Positions 40,729-51,592 of a stretch of DNA of 64,000 nt are shown in pieces (positions within the stretch are counted from its first letter, which is position 1; each line of letters starts with the position of its first letter). The translations under genes were made by a program, and so were the position numbers. The notes beneath the pieces are model-generated. The model made no database searches. It saw nothing but the letters and a program-made list of their open reading frames with translations, and was not told where the DNA came from. The DNA is from Acidobacteriota bacterium. GTDB taxonomy: Bacteria > Acidobacteriota > Blastocatellia > Pyrinomonadales > Pyrinomonadaceae. The stretch lies in the NCBI GenBank assembly GCA_016700175.1, contig CP065003.1:1188001-1252000 (forward strand). The letters run 5' to 3'.

Positions 40729-40817
40729 AGACCACTGCTGTTTGCCGCAAACTACCAATATAAAGCATTTCGGGCGGTTTATTAAGCGGCACGAACGTTG
40801 CCACGTAACTTCTTGTA

Positions 40818-41659
40818 ATGGATCGTCAAACTACCTTCGCACGGCCCGTCGCCACGAGCGGGATCGGGCTTCACACCGGAGTGGAGGTCAATCTGAGGCT
40901 TCGGCCGGCGCCCGAGAACACGGGATATGTGTTCGTCCGGACGGACCTCGACGACTTCGAGATCCCCGCGTCCGCCGAGTATATCTCGCGGTGCAGCTAC
41001 GCGACGACGCTTTTGAAAAACGGCGTCGTCCTTTCGACCTGCGAGCACCTTCTGTCGGCGCTGAGGGGAGCCGGGATCGACAACTGCTTCATCGATCTCG
41101 ACAACATCGAGATCCCGATCCTCGACGGTTCGTCGGAGGACTTCATCTCGCTGATCGAGCAGGCCGGCATGGCCGAGCAGGACTCGCCTCGCAGGTATTT
41201 CCGGATCAAGAAGAAGGTGGCGTTCGAGCAGGACGACAGGAAAATGGCGATCGAGCCTTCGGACAGATTCGAGATCGAGTGCCTTATCGACTTCGACCAT
41301 CCATTCATCGAGACCCAGACCTATCACTTCGTGCTCGACAACGGCTCTTTCACGCGCGAGATAGCATCGGCGAGGACCTTCGGCTTCACGGAAGAGATCG
41401 AGATGCTCAGGAAGGCGAATCTGGCGCGCGGAGGCTCCCTCGACAACGCGATCGTGCTGACCCCGGACGGGATGCTGAACGAAGGCCCGCTCAGGTTTAA
41501 GGACGAGTTTGTGCGTCACAAGATCCTGGACATCATCGGCGACATCGCTCTGCTCGGATTTCCCGTGAAAGGCAAGATCACGGCGGAAAGAAGCGGGCAC
41601 TCGATCCACGCGAGCCTTATGAGCAAGCTGCTCAAGACTGAAGGGGCGTGGGAAATTCA

Positions 41660-41663
<4 letters not shown>
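40818..41663 (+). CDS. lpxC: UDP-3-O-acyl-N-acetylglucosamine deacetylase LpxC
   Basis: A 281-residue zinc enzyme for the committed step of lipid A synthesis. Signatures in order: GIGLHTGVEVNLRL near residue 14, LSTCEHLLSALRGAGIDN (zinc His), ARTFGF, GGSLDNAIVL, KDEFVRHKILDIIGDIALLG (zinc His and Asp) and the catalytic SGHSIHASL. The length is normal for the single-function enzyme. The TGA stop lies within the first unit of a heptamer array (GTGAGCG). Together with lpxD and lpxB it shows a lipid A pathway spread over 40 kb. Confidence 0.95.
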
Positions 41664-42700
<1,037 letters not shown>

Positions 42701-42806
42701 TATCTACAAAACGAGTTCCGGAAGTTTGTCTGCGTACTCTAGCGCCGAGTTCCGCGGTTAAAGCGGCTCCGTTAGATTCACTACGTGCCCCGCTACAAAC
42801 ATTTCA

Positions 42807-42885
42807 GGGCTGCCTCAAAAGGCGGTCTTTTTCTTTTCCAGGTTCGACAAGTTCGTCCAATGGGTACTGATGAGCTATCAGTTGG
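42807..42885. repeat. Left remnant of an outer IS1182-type terminus
   Basis: GGGCTGCCTCAAAAG at 42807-42821 is the inverted repeat of CTTTTGAGACAGCCC at 44729-44743 (14 of 15). The stretch between this and the inner element is 79 bases of apparently non-coding DNA. Confidence 0.6.
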
Positions 42886-44561
42886 AGGCTGTCTGATTAC
42901 TGATTGTCGGGCAGCCTCATTTTTTGCCGGCCGGCGGATTTTTTGAGCAAGAAAAGGCCGCCTGGTCAGGCGAACCTGGCCTTGCTGAACCTCTGGAGGT
43001 TGTGGGCGATCGCTATTAGTCCCATTTCCGTGGTCACCTTCTCGATCCCCCGCAGGTTGAACCTCCTGAACCCCTTGTTCTGTTTTATATTCCCGAACAC
43101 CGCCTCGACCGTCATTCTCTTCTTTCGTTTCTCGATGCCCTCTTCGCTTTCGAGCAGCTCGCGAGCCCTTCGCCGGTGTTTGATCAGGTTGAAGTTGCGC
43201 TCGACGACCCTGTCACCTTCGGCTTTGTGGCAGGGGGCCCCGCATCGGGCATCCCCGGCAGTTCACCGCCTTGTAGAGCCTTGACCGCTGGAGATATCCT
43301 CCCGCGCTCGTTCTCTCCTTGTCCCCGATGTAGTCCATCGGCTTCCCCGCAGGACAGTACAGCGTGTCGGTTTCTTCGTCGTACCTGAGATTGTCGGACA
43401 AGAAAGGATCCTCACGGCGCTTTTTGTCCGTGACATCCTTGTGGAACCAGTTGTATTTGACGAACCCGGTGATCCCCCTCTCCCCGAGGTATTCGTAGTT
43501 CTCCTCCGATCCGTATCCCGCGTCCGCAGTCAGCGACTCGGGCGCCCCGCCGTACTTCTTCAGGTAGCTCTCGATATGATCCTTCAGAGCCGATGTGTCC
43601 GCCGGCGTCTGCGCCAGCGTGTAGTTCAGAATGTAGTGCCCTTCGGTCGAGGCCTGCACGTTGTATGCGGGTTTCAGCTGCCCGTTCCCCAGATGGTCTT
43701 CCTTCATCCTCATGAACGTCGCGTCCGGGTCCGTCTTCGAGTAGCTGTTCCGGCCATTCAGAAGCTTCTCCTTTTCTTCGTACTCCGCCAGCTTCTTCGG
43801 CCAGTTCTTCTTTGCGTACCTAAGCTTCTGCCTCGTCTTCGGGTCCGTCTCCTTGTCCTTCAGGGCCTCGTTGATCTCTTCTATCGCACGCTCGACGGCC
43901 TCCGGGTCCATCGCTTCAAAGTCCGGCTCGTTCGGTGTCTGTTCCTCGTCCTCGTACAGCTTCTCGACATACGCCCACAGCTGCTTCAACTGCTCTTTGA
44001 TCCGCTCACGGTTCCCTTTCACCGTCTTGCCCCACACGAACGTGTACCGGTTCGCGTTCGCCTCGATCTTTGTCCCGTCAAGAACAGCTTCCTTCAGCGA
44101 CAGCACTCCCTCCCCCGCAAGCAGCTGCACCACTTCCGAAAACACTTTCTCCAACTCTCCCGACAGCCTCTTGCCCCGAAAGTCGTTGATCGTGTTGTGA
44201 TCAGGCTTTGCTCCTGAGCTCAGCCACATGAAGTGGATGTTCTCCTTTAGCGCCTGCTCCATCTTCCTCGACGAGTAGATGTTCCTCAGATATGCGTACA
44301 CCAGCACCTTCAGCAGCATCCGCGGATGATAGCTCGACGCTCCCCCACCCTTGTATCCCCGCTCTATCCCACTGATGTCGATCCGCTCGATCACCTCGTT
44401 CACCACCCTCACCGGATGGTTTTCCGGGATCAGCTCGTCGTAACTCGGCGGAAGCAGCATCGGCTGGTTCTGGTCGTACTTTCTGAAGACCGGACCCTTC
44501 TTTTTCATGCTGAATATTGTACCCTGAAAACAGAAAAGAGGCTGACTTTTCAGACAGCCTC
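42886..44561 (-). mobile_element. IS1182-type insertion sequence
   Basis: About 1.68 kb, bounded by 12-bp perfect inverted ends GAGGCTGTCTGA (42886-42897 and the complement at 44550-44561). Contains one transposase frame, broken by a frameshift. The ends resemble the outer pair (GGGCTGYCTCAAAAG), so it seems to be nested in a relic of a related element. I see no clear target duplication. Confidence 0.8.
42966..44508 (-). pseudogene. IS1182-family transposase, frameshifted
   Basis: The first 431 residues (MKKKGPVFRKYDQNQPMLLPP start, YHPRMLLKVLVYAYLRNIYSSRKMEQ, SSGAKPDHNTINDFRG, AVLDGTKIEANANRYTFVWGK, YNVQASTEGHYILNY, LTADAGYGSEENYEYL) match DUF772 and DDE domains of IS1182 transposases with all three acidic regions. 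At a run of five G and four C (43233-43241) the frame is lost; with one base fewer it continues as CHKAEGDRVVERNFN, RMTVEAVFGNIKQNKGFRRF and ...NLQRFSKARFA to the stop at 42966. Total near 514 residues. Either a decayed gene or a sequence error. Confidence 0.85.
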
Positions 44562-45196
<635 letters not shown>

Positions 45197-45817
45197 CTAC
45201 CGCTTACTGGTGACCCAGTTCGGGACGCGGGTACTTCCATCGCTGACCCGCTCAAATTTCCCTTTCCCTTCGCGATCAAAGATCCTCACGGTCAGATACC
45301 GATCTCTCGCACGCTGTTTCTCCGGATCGGAATCGTGGCCGACACCGACTCCGCGCAACCAAAGCATATAACCGAACAATGTCCCGTCTACGGTCAACTC
45401 TGCCAGGATCTCTACACGGAACGGTCCGTCAAAGTGCGGCTCGCGAGCCCCCTGATCGCGAGACTCCAGTTCGTATTGCTTGTCGACAGCGTATTCGGTG
45501 CTAAGCACGTCAACCTGTTGGCCCCCGCCGCCGGGCCATTCGAACACCCTCTCCCGAACGTACTCACGCTCCTCCGCCGGAGGCACGATCACCTGCCATC
45601 CGTCTCGAATGGGGTTTACCGTATTGTCTCCGGAAGCAGACTCTTCCGGATCAGAGCTTCCGGAGTTCGTTCCGGTAGTTCCACTGTTCCCACTTTTCGA
45701 CGCCTGATTGGCGCTATCGGAAACGTTCGGAGAGACCGACTCCGAACTCGACTCCCGCGTGTTCGAACATGAAGCGGCGAGAACGGTCAGGGCAAGTATA
45801 GTGATCAGGAATTTCAT
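45197..45817 (-). CDS. Predicted lipoprotein, paralogue B
   Basis: About 206 residues from the ATG at 45817, which has GAGG about 9 bases upstream; longer starts lack such a site. Signal and lipobox (LAASC, Cys17), a Ser/Asn/Gly-rich linker of about 50 residues, then NPIRDGWQVIVPPAEEREYVRERVF, FGYMLWLRGVGVGHDSD and RIFDREGKGKFERVSDGSTRVPNWV. Paralogous to the protein at 42065. The family is unknown. Because the two copies flank the IS and repeats, duplication followed by insertion is likely. Confidence 0.6.
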   Translation of the reverse strand: MKFLITILALTVLAASCSNTRESSSESVSPNVSDSANQASKSGNSGTTGTNSGSSDPEESASGDNTVNPIRDGWQVIVPPAEEREYVRERVFEWPGGGGQQVDVLSTEYAVDKQYELESRDQGAREPHFDGPFRVEILAELTVDGTLFGYMLWLRGVGVGHDSDPEKQRARDRYLTVRIFDREGKGKFERVSDGSTRVPNWVTSKR

Positions 45818-46141
45818 CGGTTTGACCTCATTCATTGCGGACGATTCTAGCACGTCGCGGGGAGCGTCGGGTCCCGCTTCGCCCTCCCATGCAGCGCAAA
45901 GCGCTGCTCTAAACGGGGCTGGGATCTCGGCCGGGATATCTGGCTGTAGCACCCCCCGATCAAGCTACAGACATGTCGCTCCTACGGAACTATGTATCCG
46001 GGTTGTTCCGACCGGCTATTAACATGCGGCGCCGACGGCGCCAAGAAACTCATGACCGCAACCGGTCACCTGTCTCCTGTCTCCCGTCTCCCGTCTCCCG
46101 TCTCCAGCCCCGGGTCTCTGCCCACCCTCATTGATCGATGA
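45818..46141. repeat. Repeat block R10
   Basis: ACATGTCGCTCCTACGGA (45971-45988), TGCGGCGCCGACGGCGCC (about 46025-46042), heptamers CTCCTGT/CTCCCGT at 46070-46105 and a second heptamer tract TTGATCG/ATGATCA at 46131-46151 over the stop codon of gnd. No gene. Confidence 0.75.
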
Positions 46142-47548
46142 TCATTGATCGTTGTCCCATTGAGTAGTAAATGTCCCTTCCTTGTCGGTCCGCTTGTACG
46201 TGTGAGCTCCGAAGAAGTCCCTCTGGCCCTGTAAAAGGTTCGCCGGAAGCCTTCCGGAAGTGAATGCGTCGAAGTACGCAAGCGACGAAGCGAAGCAATA
46301 CGAAGGCAGTCCCGCGTCCGTGGATTTCACCGTCACTTCCCTCAGCGCGTTCGACGAATCGACCAGAATCTCGCGAAACGACGCGTGGAGGATCAGGTTC
46401 TCGAGCCCCGGTTTCTGCGCGTAAGCCTTCCGGATGTCCTCCAGAAGCGCTGCGCGGATGATGCATCCGCCTCGCCATATCTTCGCGATCTGCTCAAGAT
46501 CCAGGCCGTATTCCTTTTCTTTCGACGCCTCGCTCAGAAGCGAAAGGCCCTGCGCGTACGTCAGGACGAACGCGGCGAAAAGCCCCTTCGCGAGGGTTCC
46601 GATCGCGAGAACATCGCCCAAAGGCCCGATCACTTTCGGATACTCTCCTTCGAGTTCGACCCTGCGTTCCTTGAAAGACGAGATCTGCCGCATCGTGACC
46701 GCCGAATCGATCGTCGGGATCGGCACGCCCATCTCCAACGCTACCTCCGATGTCCATCGCCCGGTTCCCTTCTGGCCCGCGGTGTCCAGTATCTTGTCGA
46801 CGAGATTCCCTTCACCGTCGGGATCCTCTTTTGCAAGCACCTTCGCGGTGATCTCGATCAGGAACGAGTTCAGCTCTCCCGAATCCCATTCTTCGAATAC
46901 CTCCGAGATCCCGTCCGCTTCGAGCCCCATTCCGCGGCCCATTATGTCGTACGCCTCGCAGATCAGCTGCATAAGCCCGTACTCGATCCCGTTGTGGACC
47001 ATCTTTACGAAATGCCCGGCCGACCCGGAACCGACGCGCGCCGCGCACGGCTCCTCGTCGACCTTTGCCGCGACTGCTTCCAAAACCGTGCGGACTTCCC
47101 CGTACGCCGAAGGATCTCCCCCGGCCATTATGCTCGGTCCCTTCCGGGCTCCTTCGGCGCCTCCGGATACTCCCACGCCCAAGAAGCGGATTCCTTTGGC
47201 TTCGAGTTCCGCGATCCTTCGCTCGGTGTCGGGAAAATGGGAATTCCCGCCGTCGATGATGATGTCGCCCTCCTGGAGCTGTGGAAGAAGCGATCCGATC
47301 ACCGAGTCCACAGGCTTCCCGGCGGGAACCAGCATCATGATCTTTCGAGGCCTCTCGAGCGAATCGACAAACTCAGCGACGCCCTCAAATCCTTTGACGT
47401 CGAACCCCTCGCTTTCCGAGCTCAGAGCCGACACCTTTTCGGCGTCGATGTCGTATCCGGACGCCGAAAAGCCGTTCTCGGCAACGTTGAGCAAGAAGTT
47501 CCTGCCCATCGTCCCGAGGCCGATCATTCCGAATTGCGCATTATCCAT
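46142..47548 (-). CDS. gnd: 6-phosphogluconate dehydrogenase, decarboxylating
   Basis: About 468 residues from the ATG at 47548 (a GTG at 47581 would add 11). Oxidative pentose phosphate enzyme producing ribulose 5-phosphate, CO2 and NADPH. Rossmann motif GLGTMGRN, DGGNSHFPDT, the substrate signature VGVSGGAEGARKGPSIM, KMVHNGIEYG (catalytic Lys, followed by Asn) and the C-terminal tail with ASSLAYFDAFTSGRLPANLLQGQRDFFGAHTY. Length is standard for the long homodimeric form. It follows the kinase-like gene on the same strand, and its last codons and stop lie in a heptamer repeat. Confidence 0.93.
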   Translation of the reverse strand: MDNAQFGMIGLGTMGRNFLLNVAENGFSASGYDIDAEKVSALSSESEGFDVKGFEGVAEFVDSLERPRKIMMLVPAGKPVDSVIGSLLPQLQEGDIIIDGGNSHFPDTERRIAELEAKGIRFLGVGVSGGAEGARKGPSIMAGGDPSAYGEVRTVLEAVAAKVDEEPCAARVGSGSAGHFVKMVHNGIEYGLMQLICEAYDIMGRGMGLEADGISEVFEEWDSGELNSFLIEITAKVLAKEDPDGEGNLVDKILDTAGQKGTGRWTSEVALEMGVPIPTIDSAVTMRQISSFKERRVELEGEYPKVIGPLGDVLAIGTLAKGLFAAFVLTYAQGLSLLSEASKEKEYGLDLEQIAKIWRGGCIIRAALLEDIRKAYAQKPGLENLILHASFREILVDSSNALREVTVKSTDAGLPSYCFASSLAYFDAFTSGRLPANLLQGQRDFFGAHTYKRTDKEGTFTTQWDNDQ

Positions 47549-47573
47549 AGCGTTTTGTCCCGGCCTCGCGGCC

Positions 47574-48479
47574 TCATTCACCCTCGATCAACGCAAGCCA
47601 GCTTCTCGCGACAAGAAGATCGAACTGATTGTACTCGCCAAAATCCTCGGCGTCCCACGCCATGCATTGTACCGATTGGCAAAGTGCCCACCGTAGCATT
47701 TCGCCCCTCGACAACCCGAGTTCGTTTGCGAACGCGTCGGCGGCAAAGATGACCTGATCGAGAATGTCCGGCCTGTCGAAGTAAAGCCTGTGATGTTCGT
47801 TAAGAAAGACCGCCGCCTCGTAAGCGACCGAGCCTCGCGCGCCTTCGGGATCGACGACCTTGAAATTGCCGCCGGCCCGGAGAATGTTCCCGTGGTGAAA
47901 ATCGCCGTGCAGCAGGTCTTCGGCTCCTATGTCCAGATCCTTGATGAAATCTTGTGCCTTCTTCAGAACATCTTCGGGGATGATCCGCGATGTGTCCGCT
48001 TCGTAGATCGCGAACCATTCTGCAAGGTCCGGAACACCTGCGTCCGCGGGAACATCGCGGGGAATCCTCCGGAGCAGATCGACCGCTACCTTCACCGCTT
48101 TCGCCGGTTCCTTTTGGCATTCCAGATACAAAGTCGTCCCAGGATCGAGCTTTTCAAGCAGCAGCGCCTCGCGGTCCAGATCGTGGCCGTACACTTCAGG
48201 CGCCAGGTCACAGCCGTACGACCGAAGGATCGCGCATTGTTTTTCGATCACATTCTCCGGCGACGGAAATCCTATCTTCAGGAACGCTTCGCGGCCGTCA
48301 TCGAGAATACAAGTCGCCGTGAGGTTGTAGGACTGTTTGTCGCACGGAACGATCTGTCGCACGCCCCAAAGCTCAGCGAGTTCGGCTAGCAATCCCGGAA
48401 GCGATCTGAGCCACCGCGATCCTTTCTCGCCGCCGAGCCTTTCTATGTTGCGCTTAAGATCTTCCGGGAGCTTTTTCAT
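47574..48479 (-). CDS. Aminoglycoside/hydroxyurea phosphotransferase-like kinase
   Basis: About 301 residues from the ATG at 48479; the frame runs further upstream into the divergent dehydratase gene, so the shorter start is preferred. Kinase motifs: an N-lobe lysine (EAFLKIGFPS), the catalytic loop HGDFHHGNIL (HGDxxxxN) and the metal-binding VDPEGARG. This fits the APH(6)/hydroxyurea phosphotransferase group. An antibiotic substrate is not demonstrated; many members are orphan small-molecule kinases. The stop overlaps the longer start of gnd, suggesting coupling. Confidence 0.75.
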   Translation of the reverse strand: MKKLPEDLKRNIERLGGEKGSRWLRSLPGLLAELAELWGVRQIVPCDKQSYNLTATCILDDGREAFLKIGFPSPENVIEKQCAILRSYGCDLAPEVYGHDLDREALLLEKLDPGTTLYLECQKEPAKAVKVAVDLLRRIPRDVPADAGVPDLAEWFAIYEADTSRIIPEDVLKKAQDFIKDLDIGAEDLLHGDFHHGNILRAGGNFKVVDPEGARGSVAYEAAVFLNEHHRLYFDRPDILDQVIFAADAFANELGLSRGEMLRWALCQSVQCMAWDAEDFGEYNQFDLLVARSWLALIEGE

Positions 48480-48533
48480 CTCACAGCCGCCGCGTTCCTT
48501 GACGAGTCTAAGGTTTCGCCCGATTCTATCCAA

Positions 48534-49448
48534 ATGAGTTCACTTCACGACGCAATCCGGCCGACCACATTTCTGAAACCGGAAGCGCTTTCCGAAAGGC
48601 TCGGGATCGACCTCACGATCGCGACCGAGACATTTCAACGGACAGGAAGCTTCAAGTTCCGGGCTGCTTACAACACCGCGCTCAACGCCGAGAGCGATCA
48701 CCTTATCACCGCAAGCTCCGGCAATTTCGGGCAGGCTCTCGCACTCGCCTGCAGATTGCTCGGCAAGCGATGCCACGTCGTGATGCCCGAAACGTCGGCC
48801 AAGGTGAAGATCGACGCGGTCCGCTCGCACGGAGCGGAGGTGGAGCTGATCGATGTTTCCAAGATCGGAAGAGAGGAACGCGTCGACCAGCTGGTCGCGG
48901 AATTCCCGGAAGCATACCGAGCGAGCGCATACGACGACGACCACGTGATCGAAGGCAATTCCACGCTCGGGGACGAGATCGCCGCACGGGCGGATTTCGA
49001 TGCCGTGATCACACCCGTCGGAGGAGGAGGGTTGATCTCGGGGATCTCGAAGGGGCTTTGCAGGGCCAACCGAAAGGCGGAGCTGATCGGCGCGGAGCCG
49101 CTTCTCGGAAACGATGCGGCTCGGTCTCTCGCGGCCGGGAAACTGATCCGGAACGAGGAAGAACCGAAAACAATCGCCGACGGAGCGAGGACTATTTCGC
49201 TTGGAAAGAGGAACTGGGAGATCGTTCGAAACGGCGTCTCGAGGATCATCGAGGTGCCTGAGGACCGGATCCGCGAAGCCGTTGTAAGGTATTTTCTTGA
49301 TGTGAACCTGAAGGTCGAGCCGACGGGAGCTCTGAGCCTCGGCGCGTTGTTCGGGATCGCAGAGGAGCTCGAGGGAAGGCAGGTTTGCTGCATCGTGAGC
49401 GGCGGGAATGTCGATCCGAAGATCTATGCGGAGATCATTTCCCAATAG
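48534..49448 (+). CDS. Threonine/serine dehydratase-like PLP enzyme
   Basis: A 304-residue fold-type II PLP enzyme. The cofactor lysine is in TGSFKFRAA (near residue 42), the phosphate loop is VGGGGLISG, and ASSGNFGQALALA is the substrate/PLP loop. The pattern and length match catabolic threonine dehydratase or serine racemase; there is no ACT regulatory domain, so allosteric control by isoleucine is unlikely. Transcribed divergently from the kinase gene with about 55 bases between. Produces 2-oxobutyrate, a propionyl-CoA precursor, if it is a threonine deaminase. Confidence 0.85.
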   Translation: MSSLHDAIRPTTFLKPEALSERLGIDLTIATETFQRTGSFKFRAAYNTALNAESDHLITASSGNFGQALALACRLLGKRCHVVMPETSAKVKIDAVRSHGAEVELIDVSKIGREERVDQLVAEFPEAYRASAYDDDHVIEGNSTLGDEIAARADFDAVITPVGGGGLISGISKGLCRANRKAELIGAEPLLGNDAARSLAAGKLIRNEEEPKTIADGARTISLGKRNWEIVRNGVSRIIEVPEDRIREAVVRYFLDVNLKVEPTGALSLGALFGIAEELEGRQVCCIVSGGNVDPKIYAEIISQ

Positions 49449-50150
49449 ACCCGCAAGTCTTCTGACTCCGAACTTCCTTCCTACTCCTCGCTCCCTGTAG
49501 CGGCCCTTTGATCGATAAAGGCTCCGGCCAAACTTTCGGAAGTCGAAGTCCTTATCGAGCCGACGTGAGAAGAGAGAACCTGCAACAGGCTCGGCCGCAG
49601 GCTTTTCATAAGCAGCATCGCCAGCAAGACTCCGAAAAAGTGATAGAACAGATTGTCCATTTCAGCTTTCATTCAGCACCTCAACAATGTTTGTTCAAGA
49701 TCGGTCTTAACCCGGGAATCAGGCGCAGCGTCTCTTCTATGAAACATTGTTGAAGTTAAGAAAGCGTCATGCAGAGCTTAATTCGGCTTTAAGCTTGTGT
49801 GGCAGAAGCGTGAACACGTTACGCAACTGCAAAAAATAGAGAGAAGAATTCAGCTCTTCTCTCTACGTCTCGATCTCGTCCGTCTCCCCTCCGGGGCGGA
49901 ATTCCTCCGCCTTTTACCTCGGATCTCTATCACGCGTCTCCTGACTCGTGACTTCTGTTTTCCGTCTTCTGTCGCCGCTAAAGCGGCTGGGGAAAAAGGG
50001 CTCGCCTTTCCCCGGGCTGCGCCTTAAGCTTGCCCGGGGCTAACATCCGTCGCCCCTCCGGGGCGGAAAGCCTCCGCCTTTTACGTCGAATCTCCATCAT
50101 GCGTCTCCGGTCTCCCGTCTCCGGTCTCCGGTCTCCTTACTTCCGACTCC
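49449..50150. repeat. Repeat block R11
   Basis: Apart from the possible small gene: inverted repeat arms at 49681-49692 and 49742-49753, a CCTCCGGGG hairpin pair (GGGCGGAA), degenerate heptamers near 49936-49970, an inverted family A palindrome at 50010-50042 and GTCTCCG/GTCTCCC heptamers at 50102-50137. Confidence 0.65.
49481..49672 (-). CDS. Possible small membrane protein
   Basis: A 63-residue frame with one N-terminal hydrophobic helix (about residues 7-22, LFYHFFGVLLAMLLMK) and a polar tail. GAGG stands six bases before the ATG. A 12-bp inverted repeat lies upstream. No similarity recognised, so the gene is unproven. Confidence 0.3.
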   Translation of the reverse strand: MKAEMDNLFYHFFGVLLAMLLMKSLRPSLLQVLSSHVGSIRTSTSESLAGAFIDQRAATGSEE

Positions 50151-51506
50151 TTAATTCTTCCTCAAATAGACCCCATCAAAGCTTACGTTCACCCCTCCGC
50201 ACTGCTTGTTGTCCGTAACGATCATGTACTTCCCGATCCGGGTCATCTTTACGCGGCAGTCGTACTCGTCGCTTCCTCCGAGATTCAACACATTGTCGAC
50301 CGGGGTTCCGGCGTCGTCGATCTCGCCTATGTGAATGTTGTCGCCGACTCCTTTCCAGAACGCGTTTCCCTTCACCGAGAGGCGGCCGGCGCCTATGGAC
50401 TCGATCGTGATGTCATTTCCCTGCCCCTCCCAGCGTCCGGTCCACGAGGCCGGTCCTTCGTCGCCGTAACCGGGCCGAACATCGCCCATGCGGATCCACC
50501 CGACAGTTTCAGATCCTTTTGCAGGCTGATACCACGCGCACACGAAGTCGCCGTACGTCCCGGCGGTAATGATCTCGTCGCCGCCTATGACATATGCCTT
50601 CTTGCGGCAGTTCGCTCCGTTCGGGCAATCTCCGTCGTCACCGTAGAAGTAGGCTCGGGTCTTATTGTCGCCATTGACCTTGAAAATCGAGAACTCGTCT
50701 GCCCTCGACGGAAAGTGTCCGTTGCGGCACCAGTTCGGCGGATTGCCTTCAACATAAGAAACGGTCTTGACCGAATAGAACTTCTCCGACTGCATATCGA
50801 ACGGGAAGTTCTCGTAACCGATCACGGTCTCGAACGGTCCGGCGGCGTAGGGACCCACCTGGTACGGATCAAAGAAGAACTTCAGTCCCTTGTCGGTGAT
50901 CGCCCAGCTTCTGAAGTTTTCAGCGTCCGGTCCGGCGCCCCTCGAGATCCAGTCCTCGTCGGCGAAATCGTCCATCTGTTTGGTCAGATCTGCGATCGCA
51001 TGGTCGGAGATCTTCTTCAGCCAGCCGCTGTTGGGCTTGAACAGGTCGGACAACGCCAGTTCCTTCATCTCCTTTCGATCGAAATTCAGCGTGGTTGTCC
51101 AGTGGTTCGGATGAGCGCCGCCGGTGTACGTCGAACGCCCGAAGCTGACGCTTATGAACTCGTCGCCGGCGTGTTCGATCTCATAGCCGAAGTCCAGCGT
51201 GTAATTCACTCCTTCCGGAAGAAACTTGCGGTCCTCGTCGGTCATTTCGTCGGAAAACCCCCTGAACTCATTGACGTAAACCATCACGTGGTCTTTGACG
51301 GCTTTGTTGAAGGCTCCGGCCATTGCCGACCGTTCGGCCATCGCCGGATACGAAACATCGATGTCGAACCTTTTCTCGTTGTTCGACTCCTTGATCGTTT
51401 CGGTTATGAACTTGATGCCGGTCTTGTTTGGGGGATCTTGAGCGAATTGCATCGAGGCTAGAAAGAGAACGAATAAAATTGCGAAAAGCCTGTTTCGTCG
51501 GTTCAT
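50151..51506 (-). CDS. Secreted DUF4163/DUF3298-like protein
   Basis: About 451 residues from the ATG at 51506, with GGAG eight bases upstream and an immediate signal peptide (LFAILFVLFLASMQFA). First domain: IDVSYPAMAERSAMAGAFNKAVKDHV, SYTGGAHPNHW-type FGRSTYTGGAHPNHWTTTLNF, ELALSDLFKP, then KGLKFFFDPYQVGPYAAGPFETVIGY: the DUF4163/DUF3298 pair found in RsiV, PdaC and related exported proteins. The C-terminal 150 residues contain WYQPAKGSETVGWIRMGDVRP and a lipocalin-like WTGRWEGQGNDITIE beta domain. Cys-rich (CRNG, CPNGANCRKK). Binding target unknown. Its 3' end merges into heptamer repeats. Confidence 0.7.
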   Translation of the reverse strand: MNRRNRLFAILFVLFLASMQFAQDPPNKTGIKFITETIKESNNEKRFDIDVSYPAMAERSAMAGAFNKAVKDHVMVYVNEFRGFSDEMTDEDRKFLPEGVNYTLDFGYEIEHAGDEFISVSFGRSTYTGGAHPNHWTTTLNFDRKEMKELALSDLFKPNSGWLKKISDHAIADLTKQMDDFADEDWISRGAGPDAENFRSWAITDKGLKFFFDPYQVGPYAAGPFETVIGYENFPFDMQSEKFYSVKTVSYVEGNPPNWCRNGHFPSRADEFSIFKVNGDNKTRAYFYGDDGDCPNGANCRKKAYVIGGDEIITAGTYGDFVCAWYQPAKGSETVGWIRMGDVRPGYGDEGPASWTGRWEGQGNDITIESIGAGRLSVKGNAFWKGVGDNIHIGEIDDAGTPVDNVLNLGGSDEYDCRVKMTRIGKYMIVTDNKQCGGVNVSFDGVYLRKN

Positions 51507-51592
51507 TGTTTTTTCTCCTGGGTTCTGATCGTTAGGTCGCCCGCTGAACGGCATCCGCTTTTTTGCTTGCGCGTACCTCATGGTCAATTCGT

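Noticed and set aside
43233..43241. Programmed frameshift in the transposase
   Set aside because: Needs an extra base in a G/C run, lacks a slippery heptamer, and the family normally uses one frame; error or decay is more likely.
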